NCBI GenBank assembly: GCA_018820005.1
Contig: JAHJOS010000212.1
Location: 1-7,252, forward strand
DNA: 7,252 nucleotides
Direction of reading: 5' to 3'
Source of the DNA: Alphaproteobacteria bacterium
GTDB taxonomy: Bacteria; Pseudomonadota; Alphaproteobacteria; Rhizobiales; Devosiaceae
Position numbers and translations under genes: made by a program. Below, one piece after another: positions 1 to 5,245 of the stretch (within the stretch, counting starts at the first letter, position 1; each line of letters starts with the position of its first letter). The notes beneath the pieces were generated by a model. It was given only the letters and a program-made list of their open reading frames with translations. It was not told where the DNA came from and made no database searches.

Positions 1-1245
1 CAATATCAGCGCGCTGGCGAGCCGCTCAATTCCATGGCGATCCTCGTGCGCGCCAGCTTCCAGATGCGCGAGTTCGAAGAACGCTTCATCACCCTGGGGC
101 TGAACTATCGCGTCATCGGCGGCCCGCGCTTTTACGAGCGCAAGGAAATCCGCGACGCCCTGGCCTATCTGCGCCTCGTCGCCCAGCCTGCCGATGATCT
201 GGCGCTCGATCGCATCATCAACGTGCCCAAGCGCGGACTGGGTGACTCCACCGTCCAGCTGCTGCACAGCGCCGCGCGGGCCGCCAATGTTCCGCTGCTC
301 TCTGCCATCGCCATGCTGGTGGAAACCGAAGAGCTCAAGCCCAAGCAGCGCACCACCCTGCGCGGCCTGGTGTCCCAGTTCGAAGACTGGTCCTTCCACG
401 CCCAGACCATGAAGCCCTTCGAGCTTGTCGAGCGCATTCTCGAAGAGAGCGGCTATACCGACATGCTGAGCGCCGACAAATCGGTGGAATCGCAGGGCCG
501 CAAGGAAAACCTCAAGGAACTCAGCCGCGCCATGGAAGAGTTCGACAGCCTCAGCGGCTTCCTCGAACACATCTCTCTGGTGATGGACCGCGACAATGCC
601 GACGCCGCCGATGCCGTCACCATCATGACGCTGCACGGCGCCAAGGGGCTCGAATTCGACACGGTCTTTCTCCCCGGCTGGGAGGAAGGCACCTTCCCCA
701 GCCAGCGCTCGATGGATGAAAGCGGCCGCGCCGGGCTCGAGGAAGAACGGCGCCTGGCCTATGTCGGCATCACCCGTGGCCGCAAACGCGTCCGCATCTC
801 GGCCGCGCAGAACCGCCGCATCCATGGCCTCTGGCAATCGGCGATTCCATCGCGTTTTCTCGATGAACTGCCCGCTGACGCAGTGGAAGTCACCGACACC
901 GGCTCCTCCTATGGCGGCTATGGCTATGGCGGCGGCGGTGGCGCCAGCAGCCGCTTCAACAAAGCCGACCCCTTCGAAAGCGTCTATGAGACCCCCGGCT
1001 GGCAGCGCGCCCGCGCCAACCAGGCCAGCCGCAAAGGCAGCGGGCCCATCACCATCGATGGCGATCTGGTGGCCCGCTCGGTCGATATCGGCAATGACAA
1101 ATCCGCCTTCGCCTTTGGCGAGCGCGTGTTCCACCTCAAATTCGGCTACGGCGCCATCGCTGGCGTCGAGGGCAACAAGCTGACCATCGACTTCGAAAAA
1201 GCCGGCCGCAAGAAGGTGCTCGACAGTTTTGTGACCAAGGGGTGA
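1..1245 (+). CDS. uvrD: ATP-dependent DNA helicase UvrD/PcrA, C-terminal part (5' end outside window)
   Basis: This superfamily 1A helicase unwinds DNA 3'-5' using ATP in nucleotide excision repair, mismatch repair and removal of stalled complexes. The frame is already open at base 1, so the Met codon at 34 is internal and 414 C-terminal residues are visible. What is seen: the 2A/2B region with RVIGGPRFYERKEIRDALAYLR and the NVPKRGLGD signature; motif V, TLHGAKGLEF, from visible residue 210; and motif VI, LEEERRLAYVGITRG, around 246-260. A Gly/Tyr-rich linker at about 301-316 leads to a C-terminal Tudor-like domain (from about 363) with the FGERVFHLKFGYGAI pattern typical of UvrD/PcrA, where that domain is known to contact RNA polymerase. 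The Walker A half lies upstream. Motif VI reads TRG where TRA is more usual, a mild variation. Identification is firm; the choice between the names uvrD and pcrA is conventional. Confidence 0.96.
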   Translation, partial: QYQRAGEPLNSMAILVRASFQMREFEERFITLGLNYRVIGGPRFYERKEIRDALAYLRLVAQPADDLALDRIINVPKRGLGDSTVQLLHSAARAANVPLLSAIAMLVETEELKPKQRTTLRGLVSQFEDWSFHAQTMKPFELVERILEESGYTDMLSADKSVESQGRKENLKELSRAMEEFDSLSGFLEHISLVMDRDNADAADAVTIMTLHGAKGLEFDTVFLPGWEEGTFPSQRSMDESGRAGLEEERRLAYVGITRGRKRVRISAAQNRRIHGLWQSAIPSRFLDELPADAVEVTDTGSSYGGYGYGGGGGASSRFNKADPFESVYETPGWQRARANQASRKGSGPITIDGDLVARSVDIGNDKSAFAFGERVFHLKFGYGAIAGVEGNKLTIDFEKAGRKKVLDSFVTKG

Positions 1246-1276
1246 GGCAGAATACTGCCACCATCTTGCCGATGGT
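1246..1276 (+). terminator. Two small adjacent hairpins just after the helicase stop
   Basis: Directly after the helicase stop there are two short inverted repeats: ggcag/ctgcc at 1246-1250 and 1255-1259 with a 4-base loop, and accatc/gatggt at 1260-1265 and 1271-1276 with a 5-base loop. No T run follows, so this is at best a weak or Rho-assisted end. The position is the main argument. Confidence 0.22.
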
Positions 1277-1382
1277 TGAGACCGGTTGTTGCTCCAGCCA
1301 GCACCTAACAAACCAGCCCAACCCGTTAATCTTTCATTAGGTTCTTGGTCAGGCTGGCGTCAGCTTGGACGCGCATGGTGGG

Positions 1383-1403
1383 CTTGAGGCAATCAGCCTC
1401 AGG
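1383..1403 (+). other. Leader hairpin upstream of the small acidic ORF
   Basis: Six perfect base pairs (tgaggc at 1385-1390 with gcctca at 1396-1401) enclose a 5-base loop. A further c-g pair at 1383/1403 lies beyond a t-g wobble. The element ends 6 bases before the GGAAG ribosome site at 1410-1414, so in the mRNA it would sit just upstream of the ribosome site. A function in translation is inference only; it could be chance in GC-rich DNA. Confidence 0.25.
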
Positions 1404-1419
1404 TAGATTGGAAGAATCC

Positions 1420-1605
1420 ATGAACATCGCCAGCACAACCAGCCAGCCGCCCGCCCCGGTCCGCATCCAGGCCACATCGTCAGAAGCCGGTGAAGCCCCC
1501 GGCGTCAACGACAATGATGCCGACGACATGGCAGGCTCCAGTGCCCCCGACGTCCGCGCCGCGCCCCCCGCCGGCCAGGGCACCGTGATCGACCGGGTCG
1601 CCTGA
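1420..1605 (+). CDS. Small acidic hypothetical protein, 61 aa
   Basis: I do not recognise a named family. The frame could open at 1345, but ATG 1420 is preceded by GGAAG at 1410-1414 with 5-base spacing, and the residues before it look like untranslated leader, so I start here. The product is 61 residues, low in hydrophobics, rich in Pro, Ala, Ser and Asp, with 8 acidic and 3 basic residues and no cysteine. It has no signal peptide or membrane segment and is probably disordered. Two parts stand out: an Asp-rich run NDNDADD at residues 30-36, and a C-terminus GQGTVIDRVA. Short proteins with an Asp-rich middle and a Gly-x-Gly-x-x-[VI]-D tail are, from memory, recurrent in Hyphomicrobiales, but I cannot confirm this. 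The gene lies between the helicase and a strong stem-loop, which would suit a separate short transcript. Confidence 0.5.
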   Translation: MNIASTTSQPPAPVRIQATSSEAGEAPGVNDNDADDMAGSSAPDVRAAPPAGQGTVIDRVA

Positions 1606-1628
1606 ACAACACCCGGCCTGTTCGCACA

Positions 1629-1663
1629 CTCGTGCAGTGCCCGACCATCTGGCACTGCACGAG
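1629..1663. terminator. Perfect 13-bp stem-loop between convergent genes, probable bidirectional terminator
   Basis: ctcgtgcagtgcc at 1629-1641 is the exact reverse complement of ggcactgcacgag at 1651-1663, with a 9-base loop. It lies 23 bases after the small acidic ORF and 23 bases before the end of the minus-strand decarboxylase-family gene, the usual place for a shared terminator. Neither side has a proper T run, so it is not a textbook intrinsic terminator. An RNA-stability stem or a protein-binding dyad remains possible. Confidence 0.5.
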
Positions 1664-1686
1664 CCTTGTCGGCACAGCCGTTGTCA

Positions 1687-2076
1687 CTATGCAGCGACGG
1701 CGCGCTCCGCGAAGACTTCTTTGGCCGCCGATATCCCGTTCAGCGCAGCGGGAAAACCGGCATAGACGGCCATCTGCATGATCGTCTCAACGACCTCCTG
1801 CTGGCTGAGGCCAACATTGATCCCGGCATTGATGTGAACCTTCAGCTGCGGTCTGGCATTACCCATTGCGGTCAGCGCAGCAATAGTGGCGATCTCGCGC
1901 GCCCGCAGATCGAGCCCAGGCCGCGAATAGACATCGCCAAAGGCAAATTCGATCACATAACGCGCCAGATCGGGCGCGATATCGGCCAGTGAATCGATCA
2001 CGGCCTGCCCGGCTTCACCGTCAATCTCTGCCAGGGCTTTTTGCCCACGCGTGTATCTGTCATTGCTGATCATCAT
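1687..2076 (-). CDS. Carboxymuconolactone decarboxylase (CMD) family protein
   Basis: Small all-helical protein of the CMD/AhpD-like fold, 129 residues from the chosen start, normal for single-domain members. The frame could begin at 2088, but GAGGA at 2086-2082 lies 5 bases before ATG 2076, which decides the start. What is seen: LRAREIATIAALTAMG at residues 57-72, then HINAGINVGLSQQEVVETI with His81, then a MAVYAGFPAALN stretch at 102-113, the core CMD signature. There is no CxxC pair (no cysteine at all), so an AhpD-type peroxidase activity is unlikely. True 4-carboxymuconolactone decarboxylase (PcaC) would sit among protocatechuate genes, and none are here, so the substrate is unknown. It is the second gene of an operon behind a MerR regulator (18 bases between them), which suggests an inducible detoxification or stress role (inference). 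Confidence 0.9.
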   Translation of the reverse strand: MMISNDRYTRGQKALAEIDGEAGQAVIDSLADIAPDLARYVIEFAFGDVYSRPGLDLRAREIATIAALTAMGNARPQLKVHINAGINVGLSQQEVVETIMQMAVYAGFPAALNGISAAKEVFAERAVAA

Positions 2077-2094
2077 TGTCGTCCTCATCCGGCA

Positions 2095-2439
2095 TCAATC
2101 GCCATAGCCGGCGATCTTGGCATCTAGCACATCAAGGCATTCATTGAGATCAACGACCCGCTGCGCAACCACCGCACGGTGCTGGGCCAGCATGGCCTTG
2201 CGCCTTCCTTCGGTTCCTGCACCGGCCGCGCGCAGCCGCGCATAGTCCAGCATGTCGCGAATGGGCATACCGGTGGTCTTGAGGTGGCCGAGGAACTCCA
2301 CCCACACCAAGGTCCGCTCGTCATAGGCGCGGTGACCGGAGCTGTCGCGATCGGCGGCAGGCATCAGGCCAATGCGCTCATAGTAGCGGATGGTGTGGGC
2401 CGTCAGGCCGGTGCGTGTGGCTAAATCGCTGATCTTCAT
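2095..2439 (-). CDS. MerR-family transcriptional regulator
   Basis: One-component regulator of 114 residues that binds a long-spacer promoter as a dimer and distorts it. The N-terminal winged helix-turn-helix is clear: MKISDLATRTGLTAHTIRYYERIGLM at 1-26, wing SSGHRAYDE at 33-41, then helices with KTTGMPIRDMLDY around 54-66. A helix at about 80-109 would form the dimer coiled coil. The C-terminus is short, so no separate ligand domain. Its only cysteine is Cys101. AdhR/NmlR-type relatives usually carry a cysteine just before the TTGM-like motif; here that place is His52 (comparison from memory). An in-frame ATG at 2463 exists but would lie at or before the predicted transcription start, while ATG 2439 has AGG at 2448-2446, so 2439 is preferred. 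It probably controls itself and the downstream CMD gene. Confidence 0.93.
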   Translation of the reverse strand: MKISDLATRTGLTAHTIRYYERIGLMPAADRDSSGHRAYDERTLVWVEFLGHLKTTGMPIRDMLDYARLRAAGAGTEGRRKAMLAQHRAVVAQRVVDLNECLDVLDAKIAGYGD

Positions 2440-2465
2440 CTGGTGCCTGATTTCTCGATCCATCT

Positions 2466-2496
2466 TCGCTACAACTTCGAGCGCACTCTAAGTCAA
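2466..2496 (-). promoter_or_regulatory. MerR-type promoter and operator of the merR-CMD operon
   Basis: On the minus strand a -35-like TTGACT (2496-2491) overlaps a 20-bp dyad at 2493-2474, ACTTAGAGTGCGCTCGAAGT, in which 16 of 20 positions are symmetric (ACTT-GAG-GC-CTC-AAGT). A 19-base spacer leads to a poor -10, TAGCGA (2471-2466). A dyad in an over-long spacer between -35 and -10 is the known architecture of MerR-regulated promoters. Transcription would begin near 2459, ahead of the chosen merR start. The -10 assignment is the weakest part. Confidence 0.65.
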
Positions 2497-2527
2497 GCGC
2501 CAATCGGATGTCGCTGCGCAAGCGCCC

Positions 2528-2557
2528 CTTACAGTTTCCGTGGCGCGTCGCTATCTG
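2528..2557 (+). promoter_or_regulatory. Possible promoter of the ybjQ-like gene
   Basis: CTTACA (2528-2533, four of six matches to TTGACA) is followed after 18 bases by TATCTG (2552-2557), 24 bases ahead of the ybjQ-like start. The match is modest. It is divergent from the merR promoter, whose operator lies 35 bases away. Confidence 0.22.
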
Positions 2558-2581
2558 TGGTGTCGCACAGCGGAGACCACC

Positions 2582-2899
2582 ATGATCATCACCACCACGC
2601 CCACCATCGAAGGCCGCCCTGTCCGCGACTACCTCGGCATTGTCACTGGCGAGGTGATCGTGGGCGCCAATATCTTCAAGGATATGTTCGCCAATATCCG
2701 CGACATCGTCGGCGGTCGCGCCGGCGCCTATGAATCAACCCTGCGCGATGCAAGGCTGCAGGCGTTTGCAGAACTTGAAGAGGAAGCGCGCCGCCGCGGC
2801 GCCGATGCCGTGATTGGCATCGACATCGACTATGAAGTCGTCGGCCAGGGCGGCTCCATGCTGATGGTCTCGGTGTCAGGCACAGCCGTCAAGCTTTAG
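2582..2899 (+). CDS. ybjQ: YbjQ family protein (UPF0145/DUF74, putative heavy-metal-binding domain)
   Basis: Cytosolic protein of 105 residues, the usual length for YbjQ; structures of the family form pentameric rings and the function is not established. The family pattern covers the whole protein: MIITTTPTIEGRP at the N-terminus, YLGIVTGEVIVGANIFKD at about 16-33, a FANIRDIVGGRAGAYE segment at 35-50, and ARRRGADAVIGIDIDYEVV followed by GSMLMVSVSGTAV at the C-terminus. The start is ATG 2582 with GGAG at 2572-2575, 6 bases away; the frame opens earlier (2540), but the extra residues do not belong to the family. It is divergent from merR, and its stop lies 9 bases from that of the convergent methyltransferase. 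No cysteine is present, so metal binding, suggested for the domain, would need other ligands here. Confidence 0.95.
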   Translation: MIITTTPTIEGRPVRDYLGIVTGEVIVGANIFKDMFANIRDIVGGRAGAYESTLRDARLQAFAELEEEARRRGADAVIGIDIDYEVVGQGGSMLMVSVSGTAVKL

Positions 2900-2903
2900 C
2901 CCC

Positions 2904-2930
2904 CGCCGCTAGCGCGGCGCGAGGCCGCGC
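2904..2930. terminator. Overlapping GC-rich hairpins at a tail-to-tail gene junction
   Basis: Two mutually exclusive stems share bases: cgccgc (2904-2909) with gcggcg (2914-2919), and gcgcggc (2912-2918) with gccgcgc (2924-2930). They lie 4 bases past the ybjQ-like stop and cover the stop codon and last codons of the methyltransferase. No T run follows. Likely a compact, weak bidirectional terminator; GC-rich chance pairing is the alternative. Confidence 0.3.
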
Positions 2931-3739
2931 ACCATCCCCTGCGTCTTGGGGATGTGGATGGCACCGCCACCGGCGGCGATGGCCGCCTTGGTCAGTTCGT
3001 AAAGATGAGCTACGGCAGCATCATCGGCATCCTGCCCTGGCGGAAAAGATGTCAGCGCCAGCACCAGATCCTCGGCGCTGGTCACATTGAGATCGCCATC
3101 GACCGACGTCATCACCACATCGTCGAACAGGCCTTCCATAAGGGCTTTCGCGCGGTGCAAACCGAAAATATCCGCCGCCGGGTCACTGGCGGCGCCACCA
3201 AAGGCGGCCGCGCCTAGCGCATAGAGTGGCGCCATATTGCCTTCGGCATTGGTGGTGACGGCGATGATCCCGCCGGGACGCAAGACACGCCGCAATTCCT
3301 TGAGCGCCACGGTTGCATCGGGCACGTGATAGAGCATGTGGCAGGCCAGCACGGCATCAAAGCTGGCGTCGGCAAAGGGCAGATGGCTCACATCGGCCAC
3401 GACGCCCTCGACATGGGCATAGTAATCGGCCGTCGTCGCCTGCTTGACCGCAGCTTCCACCATGCCAGGAGAAAAATCGGCCAGCGTCAGATCGAGATCA
3501 GCCGGAAAACCCGCCTTGCCCGCCCCCCACAGCCAGCCCGGGCCACAACCGATATCGAGCACCTTGGCGCCGGCGGAAAGATTGGCCTGCTGAGCGGTCC
3601 ATACGAACCAGTCCGGCCCGTCGCTGCGCCCATAGCGACGGTGCAGATTGGCGCGCGCCTCAAGCTTCTTGCTGTCGCGATACTGCCGGTCGAGCAGTTC
3701 GGATGGATTGACCCCTGCGCCAACGGTTGGATTGTTCAT
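2909..3739 (-). CDS. Class I SAM-dependent methyltransferase
   Basis: Transfers a methyl group from S-adenosylmethionine; substrate unknown. The 276 residues show a Rossmann-type methyltransferase of the UbiE/Methyltransf_11 kind: motif I VLDIGCGPG at 60-68, the acidic residue after strand 2 at Asp88 (LADFSPGM), motif II region VVADVSHLPFADASFDAVLA at 113-132 followed by CHMLYHVPD, and the post-motif RVLRPGG at 151-157. The N-terminal RRYGRSDGPDWFVW segment and the C-terminal extension after about 190 probably shape the acceptor site. The start is decided by GGAGGA 6 bases upstream of ATG 3739. It is divergent from prmA with a 183-base gap in which I see no clear promoter. Neighbours do not tell the substrate; small-molecule methylation is likelier than rRNA or protein, but this is inference. 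Confidence 0.93.
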   Translation of the reverse strand: MNNPTVGAGVNPSELLDRQYRDSKKLEARANLHRRYGRSDGPDWFVWTAQQANLSAGAKVLDIGCGPGWLWGAGKAGFPADLDLTLADFSPGMVEAAVKQATTADYYAHVEGVVADVSHLPFADASFDAVLACHMLYHVPDATVALKELRRVLRPGGIIAVTTNAEGNMAPLYALGAAAFGGAASDPAADIFGLHRAKALMEGLFDDVVMTSVDGDLNVTSAEDLVLALTSFPPGQDADDAAVAHLYELTKAAIAAGGGAIHIPKTQGMVRGLAPR

Positions 3740-3922
3740 CAGTTTTCCTCCATGGAAACGTCAAACCTGACCCTGCCGGGCATAGTGTAGACTTGGCCAG
3801 ACCGCGCCTGCTCCCCAGCCGCGGTGGCACAAAACTAGCACAGCAAAACCACAATGCAGACATGTCGGATTGACGATCGGGGGCCGATGGCGCAACAAGG
3901 CGAAAAGCCCAAGGAAACCAGC

Positions 3923-4792
3923 ATGTCCGTCGATCAGCTCTCTGCCCCGCTCTCCAAGGATCAGGCCTATGCGCTGGTCGATGCGGTGATGGAGCGCGAC
4001 GACCTGGCCCTGACCGCCTCGGCGCATGAGAACGAAGACACCGGCGAGTGGTTCTTTGAAGCCACGTGCGACAGCCCGCCCAACCTTGAAGCATTCGTGG
4101 AACTGGCGCGCCAGACCCTGGGTGGTGCAGTCGACTTCACCGTGGCGCCCATCGATCCCGAAATCAACTGGGTCGCTCGCTCGCTCGAGGGCCTGGCCCC
4201 GGTGATCGCCGGCGGCTTTTATGTCTATGGCAGCCATGAAACCGGGGCGATCCCCGGCGGGCTCACCGCCATGAAGATCGACGCTGCCCAGGCGTTTGGC
4301 ACCGGCCACCATGAAACCACCACGGGCTGCCTCGAAGCGATCGACCGCCTGCTCAAGCGCAAGAAGCCCCGCCGCATGCTCGATGTCGGCACCGGCACGG
4401 GCGTACTGGCCATCGCGCTGGCCAAGCGGACCCGTCGGCTGGTGCTGGCCAGCGACATCGACCCTATCTCGGTGACCACCACCATCGACAATGCCGAACA
4501 GAATGGCGTCGGCAAGCTGATCGTGGCCTTCGAGGCGACGGGCCTCAACCACCCCTCCATCGCTCAGAACGGCCCTTATGACGTGATTGTCGCCAACATC
4601 CTGGCCGGGCCCCTGATGGCGCTGGCACCAGCGATCGGCAAGGCCGCCGACAAGGGCGCGACCATCATCCTCTCCGGCATTCTGCAGCATCAGGCGCGCG
4701 GCGTGATCAACGCCTACGCCCGCCAGGGCATGACGCTGACGCAAAAGCTGCAGCGCAAGGACTGGACTACGCTGATGCTGGAAATGAAGTAG
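3923..4792 (+). CDS. prmA: Ribosomal protein L11 methyltransferase PrmA
   Basis: Trimethylates amino groups of ribosomal protein L11 with S-adenosylmethionine, in the cytosol. The 289 residues match the family in length and layout: an N-terminal L11-recognition domain (about 1-95), then the PrmA-specific AFGTGHHETT at 124-133, SAM motif I LDVGTGTG at 153-160, acidic SDIDP at 177-181, catalytic-loop motif ANILAGPL at 224-231, SGIL at 251-254, and the closing DWTTLML. In-frame ATGs exist at 3854 and 3887, but AAGGA at 3911-3915 lies 7 bases before ATG 3923, and the family homology begins there. The gene is divergent from the methyltransferase above and appears monocistronic; a palindromic repeat lies 57 bases after its stop. 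Loss of PrmA is tolerated in E. coli, so it is probably not essential here. Confidence 0.97.
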   Translation: MSVDQLSAPLSKDQAYALVDAVMERDDLALTASAHENEDTGEWFFEATCDSPPNLEAFVELARQTLGGAVDFTVAPIDPEINWVARSLEGLAPVIAGGFYVYGSHETGAIPGGLTAMKIDAAQAFGTGHHETTTGCLEAIDRLLKRKKPRRMLDVGTGTGVLAIALAKRTRRLVLASDIDPISVTTTIDNAEQNGVGKLIVAFEATGLNHPSIAQNGPYDVIVANILAGPLMALAPAIGKAADKGATIILSGILQHQARGVINAYARQGMTLTQKLQRKDWTTLMLEMK

Positions 4793-4848
4793 CGCGCGAC
4801 CCGGTCGTCCTCGTAGGAAGTGGTGCGATAGAGCGGTCTCAGCGCATC

Positions 4849-4892
4849 GCCCCCTCCTAACCTCCCCCTGAAGGGGGAGGCTGGGAGGGGGC
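4849..4892. repeat. 44-bp palindromic intergenic repeat (REP-like)
   Basis: Long imperfect palindrome: 4849-4869 pairs with 4872-4892. The inner 9 pairs (cctccccct with agggggagg) are perfect; then one mismatch, a t-g wobble, and an outer arm of C-rich left and G-rich right sequence. The style, with cccctcctaacctcc on one side and ggctgggaggggg on the other, resembles high-copy palindromic repeats found between genes in many Hyphomicrobiales and Caulobacterales genomes (recollection, not checked). It may also stop or protect the prmA transcript. Confidence 0.7.
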
Positions 4893-4915
4893 TAGGAACC
4901 ACCCAAACCCCAGAC

Positions 4916-4947
4916 AAAGCAAAATCCCCGAAGCAGGCTTCGGGGAT
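4916..4947 (-). terminator. Rho-independent terminator of the minus-strand small gene
   Basis: atccccgaagc (4924-4934) and gcttcggggat (4937-4947) form a perfect 11-bp stem with a tiny loop (4 bases if the closing c-g pair opens). Read on the minus strand, the stem is followed by TTTGCTTT, a usable U-tract; on the plus strand no T run follows. It lies 34 bases past the stop of the 43-residue small gene and is independent evidence that this strand is transcribed here. Confidence 0.8.
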
Positions 4948-4981
4948 CACACATAATCGTCAGCTATAAACCGCAGCGACC

Positions 4982-5113
4982 TTATGGGCGCTTGGTGAAC
5001 GCGCCGATCAGCTGGTGCTGCATGCGATAGCTGACCTGGCGGCTCGATTCACGACCCCGGGCATCGATCACCGAACCCAGCGCCTTACGAAAATCGTTCT
5101 TGCTCTCAGTCAT
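4982..5113 (-). CDS. Small basic hypothetical protein A, 43 aa
   Basis: Short gene that size cut-offs would miss. I do not recognise a named family. Three ATGs follow one another at 5119, 5116 and 5113; GGAG at 5123-5120 is 6 bases from the ATG at 5113, so I choose that one (the others add one or two Met). The product starts MTESKNDFRKALGSVIDARG and ends LIGAFTKRP; it has 9 Lys/Arg against 4 acidic residues, no cysteine, no membrane segment, and looks helical and amphipathic. Support that it is real: a good ribosome site, a strong intrinsic terminator 34 bases after the stop, and resemblance to small protein B encoded next door (9 identities over the first 27 residues without a gap, and a shared TKR near the end). 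A role as a small regulatory, nucleic-acid-binding or stress protein is possible but unsupported. Confidence 0.72.
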   Translation of the reverse strand: MTESKNDFRKALGSVIDARGRESSRQVSYRMQHQLIGAFTKRP

Positions 5114-5183
5114 CATCATCTCCACGCACTCAATGACACCGGTCTATTGCCGTCGTCGCAGTCTATTTAGGCTTCTGCGTAAG

Positions 5184-5207
5184 GTTCGGTTAGTCCCAAA
5201 ACCGAAC
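5184..5207. repeat. 8-bp inverted repeat between the two small genes
   Basis: gttcggtt at 5184-5191 is the exact reverse complement of aaccgaac at 5200-5207, with an 8-base interval. It lies 70 bases upstream of the start of small protein A and 28 bases beyond the stop of small protein B on the same strand. It could be a terminator stem for B, an operator for A, or a leader hairpin; no T run follows, so I do not assign one. Confidence 0.45.
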
Positions 5208-5227
5208 ACCAGCCCTGCAAGACTCGC

Positions 5228-5245
5228 AAAGCGGATTACCGCTTT
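5228..5245 (-). terminator. Hairpin overlapping the stop codon of small protein B
   Basis: aaagcgg (5228-5234) pairs exactly with ccgcttt (5239-5245) around a 4-base loop that contains the first base(s) of the stop codon. The minus-strand sequence after it is not T-rich. Possibly a weak terminator or a 3' stability stem; the compact tetraloop and A/T closing make it better than chance but not strong. Confidence 0.35.

Noticed and set aside
716..1183. Plus-strand open frame of 155 codons inside the helicase gene
   Set aside because: A +1-type shadow of the helicase, dominated by Ala, Pro, Ser and Met, with no ribosome site.
1629..1663. Resemblance of the stem with a 9-base interval to a CIRCE heat-shock element
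   Set aside because: CIRCE is TTAGCACTC-N9-GAGTGCTAA; only the 9-base interval agrees, not the arm sequence, and no chaperone gene is near.
3326..3790. Plus-strand open frame of 154 codons opposite the SAM methyltransferase
   Set aside because: Antisense shadow; the minus strand carries the clear motif I, II and RVLRPGG signatures.
3761..4744. Minus-strand open frame of 327 codons opposite prmA
   Set aside because: It is antisense to prmA, with low-complexity Gly/Arg/His/Asp composition and no family features. It would also overlap the promoter region of the methyltransferase.
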